Assembly (NCBI GenBank): GCA_946886875.1
Contig: CAMPJN010000015.1
Location: forward strand, 1-23,174
Reading direction: 5' to 3'
From: an uncultured Pseudomonas sp.
GTDB taxonomy: Bacteria; Pseudomonadota; Gammaproteobacteria; Pseudomonadales; Pseudomonadaceae
DNA: 23,174 nt
The notes under the pieces were generated by a model. It did no database searches and was not told the origin of the DNA. It worked only from the letters and a program-made list of their open reading frames with translations. The position numbers and the translations under genes were made by a program. The first letter of the stretch is position 1; each line of letters starts with the position of its first letter. Positions 8,043 through 16,222 of this stretch are shown here, piece after piece.

Positions 8043-8584
8043 TCAAAATTCAGTTGTTGGATGACGAACCGCAGATTCTCAAGACGCTGCAGCGCATGCT
8101 CCGTCCGAATAACTGGGAAGTGCATGCTTTCACCGATGTGCAGGAGGCACTGGAAGCCCTGACCGTCCACACCTATGCGGTCATCATTTCCGATTTGAAG
8201 ATGCCGCACCTGGACGGTGTCACATACCTGCAATTTGCCAAACAACGCCAACCCAACGCCGTACGCATACTGCTGACCGGGCACTTCGACCGGCAATCGA
8301 TGATGCAGGCCATCAACCAGGCGGAAGTCTACCGCTTCATCTCCAAACCCTGGGAAGACCTCGAGATCGAAACCGCGGTACGCAGCGCCATTGACATGTA
8401 CCTACTACGCGATGAGAACCAGCGCCTGCTGGTGCAATTGCGCCAACAACAAAGTGCTATCGAGCGCCAACAGCAAGAATTGTTGCGCCTGGAGGCCGAG
8501 CACCCCGGCATTACCCGTGTGACCCGCGACGACGACGGCGCGGTATTGCTCGAAGATCTTGACGATCCGCAGGCGGCGCCGTAA
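8039..8584 (+). CDS. Receiver-only response regulator with C-terminal coiled coil
   Basis: 181 residues. The ATG at 8039 overlaps the previous stop by 4 nt (ATGA), so translation is probably coupled. Residues 1-120 are a REC domain with the acidic pair D8/D9, phosphoacceptor D52 (IISDLKMPHLDG), T80 and K103 (ISKPWED). Residues about 122-160 are a glutamine-rich coiled coil. The acidic tail (DDDGAVLLEDLDDPQ) has no recognisable output domain. It is closest in motif to the receivers before and after it (LLTG and AINQ...YRFISKPW), so it may relay or buffer phosphate, or work through protein contacts. The next gene starts 47 bp downstream on the same strand. Confidence 0.92.
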   Translation: MIKIQLLDDEPQILKTLQRMLRPNNWEVHAFTDVQEALEALTVHTYAVIISDLKMPHLDGVTYLQFAKQRQPNAVRILLTGHFDRQSMMQAINQAEVYRFISKPWEDLEIETAVRSAIDMYLLRDENQRLLVQLRQQQSAIERQQQELLRLEAEHPGITRVTRDDDGAVLLEDLDDPQAAP

Positions 8585-8631
8585 CCGCTATGCCGTAACG
8601 CGGCTTCCTCTATAGATCACAGGATTCACGG

Positions 8632-11600
8632 ATGGATATCAGAACCCGTTACATGATTTATCAGGCCTTCCTGCACATCCAGGCCTGCGCCATCCTGGCC
8701 GTTGGCGGAATCAGCCTGGCGGGCTACTTGATCCTGCCAATGCCGAGCAGCGCTCAGGTGGTATTGCTACCCGATGCATCCATCGCGGCGATACTGCTGG
8801 GTGTTGGCCTGTTCGGCTGCATCTACCAATTGCCTCGTCTGGCCAAGTACAGCTTCGCCCTGTTGCTCGGGGTCGGCGTCTACACCCTGATCCTGGCGCT
8901 AAAAAACACCGGCCAGCAACCCGAGTACTTGCTGCTCAACGGCGCAGAACGCATGCGCGCGCCCTTAAGTCTGATTTTTTGCCTACTCGCGATCGGTTTC
9001 TCGAGTTACTACTGGGGCCCCTGGGCCAAACGCCTCGGTACGACTATTGCGCTGATAGTCTTAGCGCTCGCCGGCCTGTCGCTGCTGTCGACCTGGCTGC
9101 CCAACCTGAACGATTGGCGTCTCGGCTTCCGATACCACGTCAATAGCACCGCCAACCTTTTCGCCTTATGCATCGGGCTGGGCCTATTAAGCCTGACCCG
9201 GCTACCGCCGAATCGCAGCCGGCTGTTCGACCGCGCGAGCTTATTGACCGGCGCGCTGGGCGTCCTGCTGACCTGCGGCGGTTGGTATCTACTGCATCTG
9301 CAGGGTATCGAGTCCGGCAAGCAGCAGAACGAACTGCTGATGTCCAAACTGCAGAACTCCATCAGCAGCACCATGAGCGAGCGGAGCTCGTTGCTGCAGC
9401 GAACCGCAGAACATTGGCAAGAAGAGGCGGCCCTACCCGGCGACAGCGAATGGCAACAGGAAAGTCACGGCTACTTAAGGGATTTCCCCGATATCCAGGT
9501 CGTTGCCCTGCTCGACGAGCAACTGCGCACGCGCCGGATAAGCGGTCGCGGCGACAACCCCAGCGCACAGCTGCAGAGCCTGCTCGAGCAGCCGCGGCTA
9601 CGCGAATGGTTGCAACAGTTGCCAGCCAGTACCGAGTCGCAGCTCAGCGCGGCATATAGCGCCCCTACCCCGCAGGGCTTGCTGGCAACCCGTTTGCTGC
9701 TGCCCAATGCGACCAACTGGACGCTGGTGACCAGCCTGGACCTGGGCCTGACGCTGCAGGAAAGCCTGGACACTCGCATTGGCGGCTTCGGCGTGAGGGT
9801 TTATCAGAATCAGCAGTTGCTCCACGACACTGTAGAGTTCGACGCCAGCCCTCCTCCGAGCCAAGTGGGCGAGCAGACCATTCAAGTCGGTACCAATACC
9901 TGGCGCCTGGCCAGTTTCCGCAGCACACCTACTTCGACGCAAGCCGGCGGCTTCCTGCCCAACCTGGTGATGTTGCTCGGTTTGGCCTTCAGCTTCTTTC
10001 TGATGATCAGCCAACGCCTCGCCCATGTGGCCATCGAACATGCCCAACATCTTCTGCATAGCAACCAGGAACTGGAACGCAGTCTGCAACGCCAAGCCGA
10101 CCTACAGGAGCTCAATCAGCGGATAACCGAGTATTCGATGGACTTGCTTTGCTCATTCGATGAGCAGGGCCATTTCACTCAAGTCAGCCCCTCGTCGGCG
10201 GCCATACTTGGCTTTACTCCAGACGAAATGCTCGGCCAACATTATCTGCAGTTCGTCGTCCCCGAAGACCGCCAGCGTACTGAAGTCATGACCCGTGCGG
10301 TCATGAGCGGCGAGCTGCTCCAGGGTTTCCGTAACCGTTACCAGCGCAAGGATGGCAGTAGCGCAAACCTGCTGTGGTACGCCGGTTGGTGGTCGAAAAA
10401 CGAGCGCACGCTGCTGGCCGTGGCTCACGACATAACCCGCCTGCTGCAGAACGAAGCCTACGCGGAGGATCAGCGCGACATCCTCAATATGATTTCTACC
10501 GATCAAGCGCTGACGGAAATTCTCAAGACCATCTGCCAACTGGGCGAATCGCAAGCCGCCCATACCCTGTGCGCAGTGATGCTGGTCGACGAGGATCAAC
10601 AACACCTGAAGGTCGGCGCCGCGCCGAACCTGCCGCAAGCCTACCAGCAGATCTTGCAGAACCTGGAGATTGGCCCGACAGCAGGCTCTTGCGGCGCGGC
10701 GGTGTATCGCCGACAGCTGGTCATAACCGACGATATCGCCAGCGATCCGTGTTGGCAGCAATTGCACGACGTGGCCTTGGAGTACGGCCTGCGCGCGTGC
10801 TGGTCGATCCCGCTGATCTCGCCCCACGGCGACGTGCTCGGTACTTTCGCGATCTACAACCGCGAGCCCGGGTCGCCTGACGACGACCATCTGCAACTGA
10901 TCGGCACCCTTGGCCAACTCGCAGCCATCGCCATCGAGCGCCGTCGTGACCGCTTGCGCCTGCTGGAAAGCGAGCAACGCTTCCGCTCGCTCTTCACCTT
11001 CAACCCGGACCCGGTGTTCTCCTTCGACCTGAAAGGTCGCTACACCGGCATGAACCAGGCCGGCTGCAAACTCTCGGGTTATAGCGAAGAGGAAGTGCTC
11101 GGACGTCCGATATCCCTGATGCTGGTTGAGGACGACCTGCAGCGAGCCAAGGAACGGATCAAGGCCGCGCTCAAGGGGGAACCACAGCACTACGAACTGC
11201 ATTGCCGCGCCCGTGACGGCAGCTTGGTGGAGCTCGATCTGACCAATCTGCCGATCATCGTCGACGAGCGCATCGTCGGCGTCTTCGGCATCGCCAAGGA
11301 CATCAGCGAACGCAACAAGATGACCCGCACCCTGCGCGAAACCTTGCAGCGTTCCGAACACCAGGCCGAGCTGCTGCGCGGCCTGAGCGAAACCGCGGTG
11401 AATATCAACAGCATCATGGACAGCCAGGCGCTGCTCGATTACATGGCTGAACGCCTGCGCCTGTTGATCGGCACCCACCAGGCCAGCATGATTTTGTTCC
11501 AAGGCGGCGACGGACAGACGTCGATCGAAGCCTTCTCGTTGTCGGAAAAATACGCCGACTGGCAAGACTACCACCCCCCGCACGACGTTGACGGCATCCA

Positions 11601-14379
11601 TGCCCTCGCCAGCGAGATCCAGCAGCCGGTTCTGCTCGATCGGGCTGGTTTGGAACAACATCCGCGCTGGAGCGCTCTCAACCGACTGGGACACAGCCAT
11701 CCACCAATGCAAGGCTGGCTTGCCACTCCGCTGAAAGACTATGCCGGACACAATCTCGGCCTGTTGCAGCTCAGCGAAAAATGCCTGGGCGAGTTCGACC
11801 AGAACGACCTGGCGATCACCCAGCAATTTGCCCAGATGGCCGTTTCGGTACTGGAAAACAACCGCTTGATGCAGGCGGTGATTGCCGGCGAGCGACGCTT
11901 GAAAAGCCAGCTGGACTTCACCTCGGCGATCACCGACAGCATCGCCGAAGGCTTGCTGGCCATCGACCGCCAGGGCCTGCTGAGCTTTATCAACCCAGCC
12001 GCCGCCGACCTGCTCGGCCACTCGCCACAAGCCTTGCTCGGCCAAACCCTGAGCGATTTTCTACCGCTGCAGCTCGACGGCATCGAAAGCAATCAACACG
12101 GCGAAATCAATCTGCCGCTCAAGGACAAAGGCGAACGCTATATAGCCTACGACAGCGCGCCGTTACTGGACGACAGCGGCCCGCTCGGCTGGGTCGTGGC
12201 ATTCCGCGACATCACCGCGCGCAAGGAAGCGGATAAACAGCTACGCCTGCTCAAGCGCAGCCTGGAGGCAAGTTTCAACGGCGCGATTATTTGCGACGCC
12301 GAGGCCGAGAGCCTGCCGATCATCTACGTCAACCCGGCCTTTGAGCGCATTACCGGCTATAGCGCCGCCGAAGCCATAGGCCAGAATTGTCGCTTTCTTC
12401 AGGGCGACGAGCGCGAGCAGGTGGGGATTGGTGAGATCCGCAGGGGCCTGGCGGAGCAGCGCGACAGCCATGTGGTACTGCGCAACTTCCGTAAGGATGG
12501 CTCACCGTTCTGGAACGACCTGTATATCGCCCCGGTGCCCAACGACGAAGGCAAGATCACCCATTTCATCGGCGTGCTGAGCGATATTTCCGAACAGAAG
12601 CGTTACGAATCCGAGCTGGCTTATAACGCCAGTCACGACGTACTCACCGGCCTGCCTAACCGTTCGTTGCTGGAAGACCGTTTGAAACAAGGCTGCCAGA
12701 TCAGCCGGCGTTACAGCCGCAGCCTGGCGGTGATGTTCATCGACCTGGATGGCTTCAAACCAATCAACGACAGCATGGGCCATGGGGTCGGCGATCAGAT
12801 CCTTATCGAAGTGGCGCGGCGCATGAATCAGCAGATCCGCCCCGGCGATACGGTTGCGCGCCTGGGTGGCGACGAGTTCGTGGTGGTATTGCCTGATCTG
12901 GCCCGCGAAGAAGATGTACTGCTGGTGGTCGACCGGGTCATCGAGAGCATCGCGCGCCCCTACAAGATCGCCAAAATCGAACTGCGCATCACCGCCAGCA
13001 TCGGTATCACCCTGAGCGACGGCAATGTCGAAGACCCTATGCAGTTGATCCAGCAGGCCGACCTGGCCATGTTCAAGGCCAAGCAGCAGGGGCGCAACAA
13101 CTACCAGTGGTACACCGAAGACCTCAATCTCAAGGTCAGCGAGCGCGTGACCCTGCGCAATGCGCTGCAAAAGGCCATCGAGGCCGAGGCGTTCGAACTG
13201 TATTACCAGCCGCAGATCGACGGGCGCAGTGGCCGTGTCATCGGCTATGAAGCGCTGTTGCGCTGGCAACACGCCGAGCACGGATTCATTTCCCCGGCGC
13301 AGTTCGTCCCGCTGGCCGAAGACACCGGGCAGATCATCCCGCTCAGCGAGTGGGTGCTCGCCACCGCCTGCCAGACGGCACGCAAACTGATCGACCAGGG
13401 TTATCAAAACGGCGTGATGGCGGTGAATATCTCGCCAGTGCAGTTCCAGCGAAGCAATTTCGTCGAAACCGTGCAAGCGGCTCTCGAACTAGCCGGACTA
13501 GCCCCCGACCGCCTGGAACTGGAGATCACTGAAACCGTGCTGCTGGATAACGCCGAGCGTGCCATCTTCACCTTGCACGCCTTGAAATCGCTCGGTGTGC
13601 GCATCGCCATCGACGACTTCGGTACCGGTTTCTCCAGTTTGAACTACCTCAAACGTCTGCCCGTGGACAAAGTGAAGATCGACCGTTCATTCGTTCAAGA
13701 GGTCATCAGCGACCGCAACGACGCGGCCATCACCCAGGGCATCATCTCCATGGCCCACCACCTCAAACTCAAGGTGATCGCCGAGGGGGTCGAAACCGAG
13801 CCGCAATTCGCCTTCCTGAAGAAGAGCCACTGCGACGAGTTCCAGGGTTTCTACTTCGCCAAACCCATGCCACTGGCCAAACTGGACGTATTCCTCCGTC
13901 AGCAGGACGAGCTGCACAGCAATCCGCCTTCGCCAGGCAGCATCGACGACGCCAACAAGCAGACCCTGCTGCTGCTCGACGATGAGGAGAATATCCTCCG
14001 CGCCCTTGCCCGCGTGCTGCGCCGCGATGGCTATAACATCCTCACCGCCAACCGCGCCCAGGACGCCTTTGCCCTGCTGGCCAAGCACGACGTGCAGGTG
14101 ATTCTCTCCGACCAGCGCATGCCGGAAATGAACGGCACCGAGTTCCTCAGTCGGGTCAAGGATCTCTACCCAGATACCATCCGCATCGTGCTGTCCGGCT
14201 ATACCGACTTGAAGTCGGTAACCGATGCGATCAACCAAGGGGCTATTTACAAGTTCCTCACCAAGCCCTGGAACGACGAGCAATTGCGCGCGACCATCGC
14301 CCAGGCCTTCCAGCATTACAACCTGGCCAAACCGACCGACGACAATAAACCCCAGCAATTGGACAACTTGAAGAACTGA
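8632..14379 (+). CDS. Giant membrane sensor: PAS/GAF/LOV – GGDEF – EAL – REC (c-di-GMP cyclase/phosphodiesterase)
   Basis: 1915 residues; ATG after AGGA. Seven membrane segments (14-34, 49-67, 73-90, 111-127, 136-155, 173-189, 203-223) precede a probable periplasmic domain (about 225-440) and an eighth segment (about 444-462). The cytoplasmic part reads PAS (495-610), GAF (617-775), PAS (782-897), GAF (920-1080), PAS (1092-1200), LOV (1205-1323), GGDEF (1330-1500), EAL (1507-1760), REC (1778-1900). The LOV domain has GQNCRFLQ with photoactive C1253 and FMN contacts R1254, Q1257, R1270, N1285 and N1295. L1316 replaces the usual signalling glutamine. GGDEF (1412-1416) is intact with an RPGD inhibitory I-site (1403-1406). 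EAL has E1540-A-L, LEITE, DDFGTG (1661-1666) and AEGVET, so both enzymes look active. REC has D1783/D1784, D1827 and K1878. Last gene of the operon. PAS and GAF limits are approximate. Confidence 0.93.
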   Translation: MDIRTRYMIYQAFLHIQACAILAVGGISLAGYLILPMPSSAQVVLLPDASIAAILLGVGLFGCIYQLPRLAKYSFALLLGVGVYTLILALKNTGQQPEYLLLNGAERMRAPLSLIFCLLAIGFSSYYWGPWAKRLGTTIALIVLALAGLSLLSTWLPNLNDWRLGFRYHVNSTANLFALCIGLGLLSLTRLPPNRSRLFDRASLLTGALGVLLTCGGWYLLHLQGIESGKQQNELLMSKLQNSISSTMSERSSLLQRTAEHWQEEAALPGDSEWQQESHGYLRDFPDIQVVALLDEQLRTRRISGRGDNPSAQLQSLLEQPRLREWLQQLPASTESQLSAAYSAPTPQGLLATRLLLPNATNWTLVTSLDLGLTLQESLDTRIGGFGVRVYQNQQLLHDTVEFDASPPPSQVGEQTIQVGTNTWRLASFRSTPTSTQAGGFLPNLVMLLGLAFSFFLMISQRLAHVAIEHAQHLLHSNQELERSLQRQADLQELNQRITEYSMDLLCSFDEQGHFTQVSPSSAAILGFTPDEMLGQHYLQFVVPEDRQRTEVMTRAVMSGELLQGFRNRYQRKDGSSANLLWYAGWWSKNERTLLAVAHDITRLLQNEAYAEDQRDILNMISTDQALTEILKTICQLGESQAAHTLCAVMLVDEDQQHLKVGAAPNLPQAYQQILQNLEIGPTAGSCGAAVYRRQLVITDDIASDPCWQQLHDVALEYGLRACWSIPLISPHGDVLGTFAIYNREPGSPDDDHLQLIGTLGQLAAIAIERRRDRLRLLESEQRFRSLFTFNPDPVFSFDLKGRYTGMNQAGCKLSGYSEEEVLGRPISLMLVEDDLQRAKERIKAALKGEPQHYELHCRARDGSLVELDLTNLPIIVDERIVGVFGIAKDISERNKMTRTLRETLQRSEHQAELLRGLSETAVNINSIMDSQALLDYMAERLRLLIGTHQASMILFQGGDGQTSIEAFSLSEKYADWQDYHPPHDVDGIHALASEIQQPVLLDRAGLEQHPRWSALNRLGHSHPPMQGWLATPLKDYAGHNLGLLQLSEKCLGEFDQNDLAITQQFAQMAVSVLENNRLMQAVIAGERRLKSQLDFTSAITDSIAEGLLAIDRQGLLSFINPAAADLLGHSPQALLGQTLSDFLPLQLDGIESNQHGEINLPLKDKGERYIAYDSAPLLDDSGPLGWVVAFRDITARKEADKQLRLLKRSLEASFNGAIICDAEAESLPIIYVNPAFERITGYSAAEAIGQNCRFLQGDEREQVGIGEIRRGLAEQRDSHVVLRNFRKDGSPFWNDLYIAPVPNDEGKITHFIGVLSDISEQKRYESELAYNASHDVLTGLPNRSLLEDRLKQGCQISRRYSRSLAVMFIDLDGFKPINDSMGHGVGDQILIEVARRMNQQIRPGDTVARLGGDEFVVVLPDLAREEDVLLVVDRVIESIARPYKIAKIELRITASIGITLSDGNVEDPMQLIQQADLAMFKAKQQGRNNYQWYTEDLNLKVSERVTLRNALQKAIEAEAFELYYQPQIDGRSGRVIGYEALLRWQHAEHGFISPAQFVPLAEDTGQIIPLSEWVLATACQTARKLIDQGYQNGVMAVNISPVQFQRSNFVETVQAALELAGLAPDRLELEITETVLLDNAERAIFTLHALKSLGVRIAIDDFGTGFSSLNYLKRLPVDKVKIDRSFVQEVISDRNDAAITQGIISMAHHLKLKVIAEGVETEPQFAFLKKSHCDEFQGFYFAKPMPLAKLDVFLRQQDELHSNPPSPGSIDDANKQTLLLLDDEENILRALARVLRRDGYNILTANRAQDAFALLAKHDVQVILSDQRMPEMNGTEFLSRVKDLYPDTIRIVLSGYTDLKSVTDAINQGAIYKFLTKPWNDEQLRATIAQAFQHYNLAKPTDDNKPQQLDNLKN

Positions 14380-14387
14380 AGCCCCCA

Positions 14388-14430
14388 GGTCAGCTTGCGC
14401 AACAGGTAAGCTGACCCTGCCGTTTAGTTG
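14388..14430 (+). terminator. Probable terminator after the signalling operon
   Basis: GGTCAGCTT (14388-14396) and AAGCTGACC (14408-14416) form a perfect 9-bp stem with an 11-nt loop, starting 8 bp after the stop of the large sensor gene. Only a short T-rich stretch (CGTTTAGTT) follows, so termination may be inefficient or Rho-assisted. Confidence 0.65.
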
Positions 14431-14457
14431 GCATAACGGTAGTTAGCGCGATAAATT
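14428..14457 (+). promoter_or_regulatory. Likely ohrR promoter overlapped by an OhrR-type box
   Basis: TTGGCA (14428-14433) and TAAATT (14452-14457), 18 bp apart, make a plausible sigma70 promoter. The box TTAGCGCGATAAATT (14443-14457) covers the -10. A near-identical TTAGCGCGCAAAATT lies before ohr, so the pair is a good candidate for autoregulation by OhrR. Inferred from repetition and position. Confidence 0.45.
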
Positions 14458-14480
14458 GTCGACATTCTAAATTTGCCGCT

Positions 14481-14484
14481 GGAG
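14481..14484 (+). promoter_or_regulatory. Ribosome binding site that sets the ohrR start at 14491
   Basis: GGAG lies 6 nt before the ATG at 14491. An in-frame TTG at 14473 would place this site inside the coding region and has no ribosome site of its own, so the ATG is preferred. Confidence 0.65.
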
Positions 14485-14490
14485 CCATCC

Positions 14491-14940
14491 ATGGCCAAGC
14501 AAGATTCCTGCTCGGAACTGTTACTCGATAACCAGCTGTGTTTCGCCCTTTATTCCTCGTCACTGCTGATGACCAAGGTATACAAGCCATTACTGCGCGA
14601 GCTCGGCCTGACCTATCCGCAATATCTGGCGATGATGGTGCTGTGGCAAGGTGATGGTATTACCGTTGGCGAAATCAGTGCCCGACTGCTGACCGACCCC
14701 GGGTCCCTCACTCCGCTACTCAAGCGCTTGGAAGCCGAAGGATTACTCAAGCGTACCCGCAGCAACGTCGATGAACGCGTAGTCGAGCTGTATCTGACCG
14801 ACGCCGGTCGTGCCCTACGCGAACAGGCCAGGTCCATCCCCGGCTGCATAGTTAACGCCAGCGCGCAACCGGTCGAGCAACTGATGGCTCTCAAAGACCA
14901 ATTGATCACCTTGCGTAACAGCCTGCAAAAGGTTGTCTGA
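14491..14940 (+). CDS. ohrR: OhrR, MarR-family organic-peroxide-sensing repressor
   Basis: 149 residues, a winged-helix dimer of the MarR family. The N-terminal LLLDNQLCFALYSSSLLM stretch carries C17, the reactive cysteine that organic hydroperoxides oxidise in OhrR proteins. A further cysteine, C7, lies near the N-terminus, and the one in the late helix (about C112, PGCIVNA) could act as the resolving partner in the two-Cys OhrR type. The motif LGLTYPQYLAMMVLW and the DNA-binding helix and wing (DPGSLTPLLKRLEAEGLLKRTR, in two parts, with DERVVELYLTDAGR after it) are the OhrR hallmarks. Reduced OhrR represses ohr; oxidation releases it. ohr is 319 bp downstream on the same strand. The gene follows the terminator of the c-di-GMP operon and has its own promoter. 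Confidence 0.93.
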   Translation: MAKQDSCSELLLDNQLCFALYSSSLLMTKVYKPLLRELGLTYPQYLAMMVLWQGDGITVGEISARLLTDPGSLTPLLKRLEAEGLLKRTRSNVDERVVELYLTDAGRALREQARSIPGCIVNASAQPVEQLMALKDQLITLRNSLQKVV

Positions 14941-15259
14941 TGATCTACTTCCTGCCCAGCTAAGTGCTTTCAACGCCAGCTGACTCGCACCTCGTCATGG
15001 CCTACGACAGCTCTCGTAGCGCCTTGCCCTGCTCCTAAACAGCCGAACCCTGGACCACTATTCGGTCTCTTATTCCGCGATTTCGTAGGCGATATAGCCA
15101 AACGATCAAAAATATATCTTGCGCACAAATTATTAACGAACTAAATTCACCACCAATTACTTAGCGCGCAAAATTACTGCGCAGCGTGTAATCACAGATC
15201 AGACGATCTGACTGCCAGGGCAACCGCCTTCCCACCCAACAGCTACAGAGGAAACTCCC
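14941..15259 (+). promoter_or_regulatory. ohrR–ohr intergenic region with ohr control sites
   Basis: A 319-bp gap without a gene. CTACGA/TCGTAG (15002-15007 and 15014-15019) is a short hairpin without a T-run, perhaps the end of ohrR. The right half is AT-rich. TTAGCGCGCAAAATT (15161-15175) nearly matches the box before ohrR, and TTGCGCACAAATT (15119-15131) shares its GCGC-CAAA core, so both are candidate OhrR operators. A TAAATT at 15142-15147 could be a -10. CAGATC/GATCTG (15195-15200 and 15205-15210) is a small hairpin in the leader. AGAGGA just before 15260 is the ohr ribosome site. Confidence 0.5.
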
Positions 15260-15688
15260 ATGTCGATCGAAAACGTTGTTTACCGCGCCTATGCAGAAGC
15301 CACCGGTGGCCGTGACGGCCGCGCCATCTCCTCCGACGGCGTACTCGACGTCGCCCTGAGCACCCCGAAAGAACTCGGCGGTGCTGGCGGCCAAGGCAGC
15401 AACCCCGAGCAATTGTTCGCCGCCGGTTACTCGGCCTGTTTTATCGGCGCCATGAAGTTCGTGGCTGGCCGTGACAAGCTGCCCATGCCTGCCGACGCGT
15501 CCATCGAAGGCGTGGTCGGCATCGGCGCCATCCCCAATGGTTTCGGCATTGAAGTCGAACTGCGCATCAGCCTGCCAGGTATGGATCACCAGCAGGCGCA
15601 GACGCTGATCGAGCGTGCGCATCAGGTCTGCCCATACTCCAACGCCACCCGCGGCAATATCGACGTAACCCTGACCTTGCTCGACTAG
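15260..15688 (+). CDS. ohr: Organic hydroperoxide resistance protein (Ohr peroxidase)
   Basis: 142 residues, the usual Ohr length. Ohr is a cytoplasmic dimer that reduces organic and fatty-acid hydroperoxides to alcohols with a reactive cysteine, recycled by lipoylated proteins. The catalytic pair is C60 ([16 protein letters not shown]) and C124 ([16 protein letters not shown]), at the same positions as in P. aeruginosa Ohr. GGRDGR (16-21) and NPEQLFAAG (48-56, with E50) are the conserved active-site loops. The start at 15260 has AGAGGA upstream. ohrR precedes it. The frame remains open for 45 codons beyond the TAG at 15686-15688, but the family length says the protein ends there. Confidence 0.96.
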   Translation: MSIENVVYRAYAEATGGRDGRAISSDGVLDVALSTPKELGGAGGQGSNPEQLFAAGYSACFIGAMKFVAGRDKLPMPADASIEGVVGIGAIPNGFGIEVELRISLPGMDHQQAQTLIERAHQVCPYSNATRGNIDVTLTLLD

Positions 15689-15826
15689 GCCCAGGTCGCC
15701 GCCGCTGGCGACCTGAATACTCAGGAGCCCCAGGATTTCGGCCCGCTCAACGCGGTCAACCAAGTTGCCGGTAGCCGTGCTGCCTTACAGCAAGCGGCCG
15801 CGGCGCTGAAGGCCAATCTTCAGTAA
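15689..15826 (+). pseudogene. Possible gene-end remnant in frame behind the ohr stop
   Basis: After the ohr TAG the same frame stays open for 45 codons to a TAA at 15824-15826. The peptide includes DFGPLNAVNQVAGSR and an alanine-rich amphipathic end, QQAAAALKANLQ, which reads like a real protein C-terminus. It has no ATG or GTG and no clear ribosome site. It could be the decayed 3' end of a lost gene or chance. I do not recognise the protein. Confidence 0.25.
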
Positions 15827-15841
15827 GCCAGTCGCGAACAG

Positions 15842-15880
15842 CCCGCGGCGCATACAACAGTGGCGCGGGTTTATTGTTTT
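15842..15880 (+). terminator. Probable rho-independent terminator after ohr
   Basis: CCCGCG (15842-15847) pairs with CGCGGG (15864-15869) around a 16-nt loop and is followed directly by TTTATTGTTTT (15870-15880). The orientation fits transcripts coming from ohr. Confidence 0.65.
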
Positions 15881-16179
15881 CAGGCCGCTCGCATTGACGT
15901 ATCAGGGTTGCAGTCCAAGCTACCGAGCAAACCTTCACGCAGCGCCTGGGCCAATACTCGCTGTAACAAGGGTGCGGCAAAGTAAGCGTGCATATCGGCG
16001 AGCGAACGCCAGCTTCCCTGCAAGCGCCACAACAATGGATCGCCCGCCACCGGGCAAATCTCGAATCCCAGACAACCCACCTGCCCGCGCGAGGGTTCGA
16101 GCATGCTCAACAGGCAGGCACCGAGTTGTTCGGAACGCCCCGGTTGGGCGCGAATGAACGCCAGATGGATCGCACTCAT
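15880..16179 (-). CDS. Small ABM-fold (antibiotic-biosynthesis-monooxygenase-like) protein
   Basis: 99 residues. The pattern LAFIRAQPGRSEQLGACLL, then EPSRGQVGCLGFEI, then LLWRLQGSWRSLADMHAYF, fits the ferredoxin-like ABM domain (YgiN/quinol monooxygenase type). Members form dimers and include cofactor-free oxygenases as well as proteins of unknown role. H64 in MHAYFAAP sits where this family often has a conserved histidine. The ATG at 16179 has AGGAG 6 nt upstream. The gene begins 43 bp after the SDR stop on the same strand, so the two are probably co-transcribed. That would fit an oxidoreductase-monooxygenase pair acting on a quinone or aromatic compound, which is inference. The family call is by eye. 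Confidence 0.75.
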   Translation of the reverse strand: MSAIHLAFIRAQPGRSEQLGACLLSMLEPSRGQVGCLGFEICPVAGDPLLWRLQGSWRSLADMHAYFAAPLLQRVLAQALREGLLGSLDCNPDTSMRAA

Positions 16180-16222
16180 GCTGATCTCCTAAGGTTTCAG
16201 GTTGCCGGGGGGTCTACTTGAC

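Noticed and set aside
10153..12045. Long minus-strand open frame (630 codons) opposite the large sensor gene
   Set aside because: The + strand frame encodes clear PAS, GAF and LOV motifs across the same bases. The antisense peptide has low-complexity Gln/Val/Arg composition typical of the complement of GC-rich coding DNA and no recognisable domain.
12502..13476. Minus-strand open frame of 324 codons under GGDEF-EAL
   Set aside because: It is a shadow of the intact GGDEF and EAL coding sequence, with no domain motif of its own.
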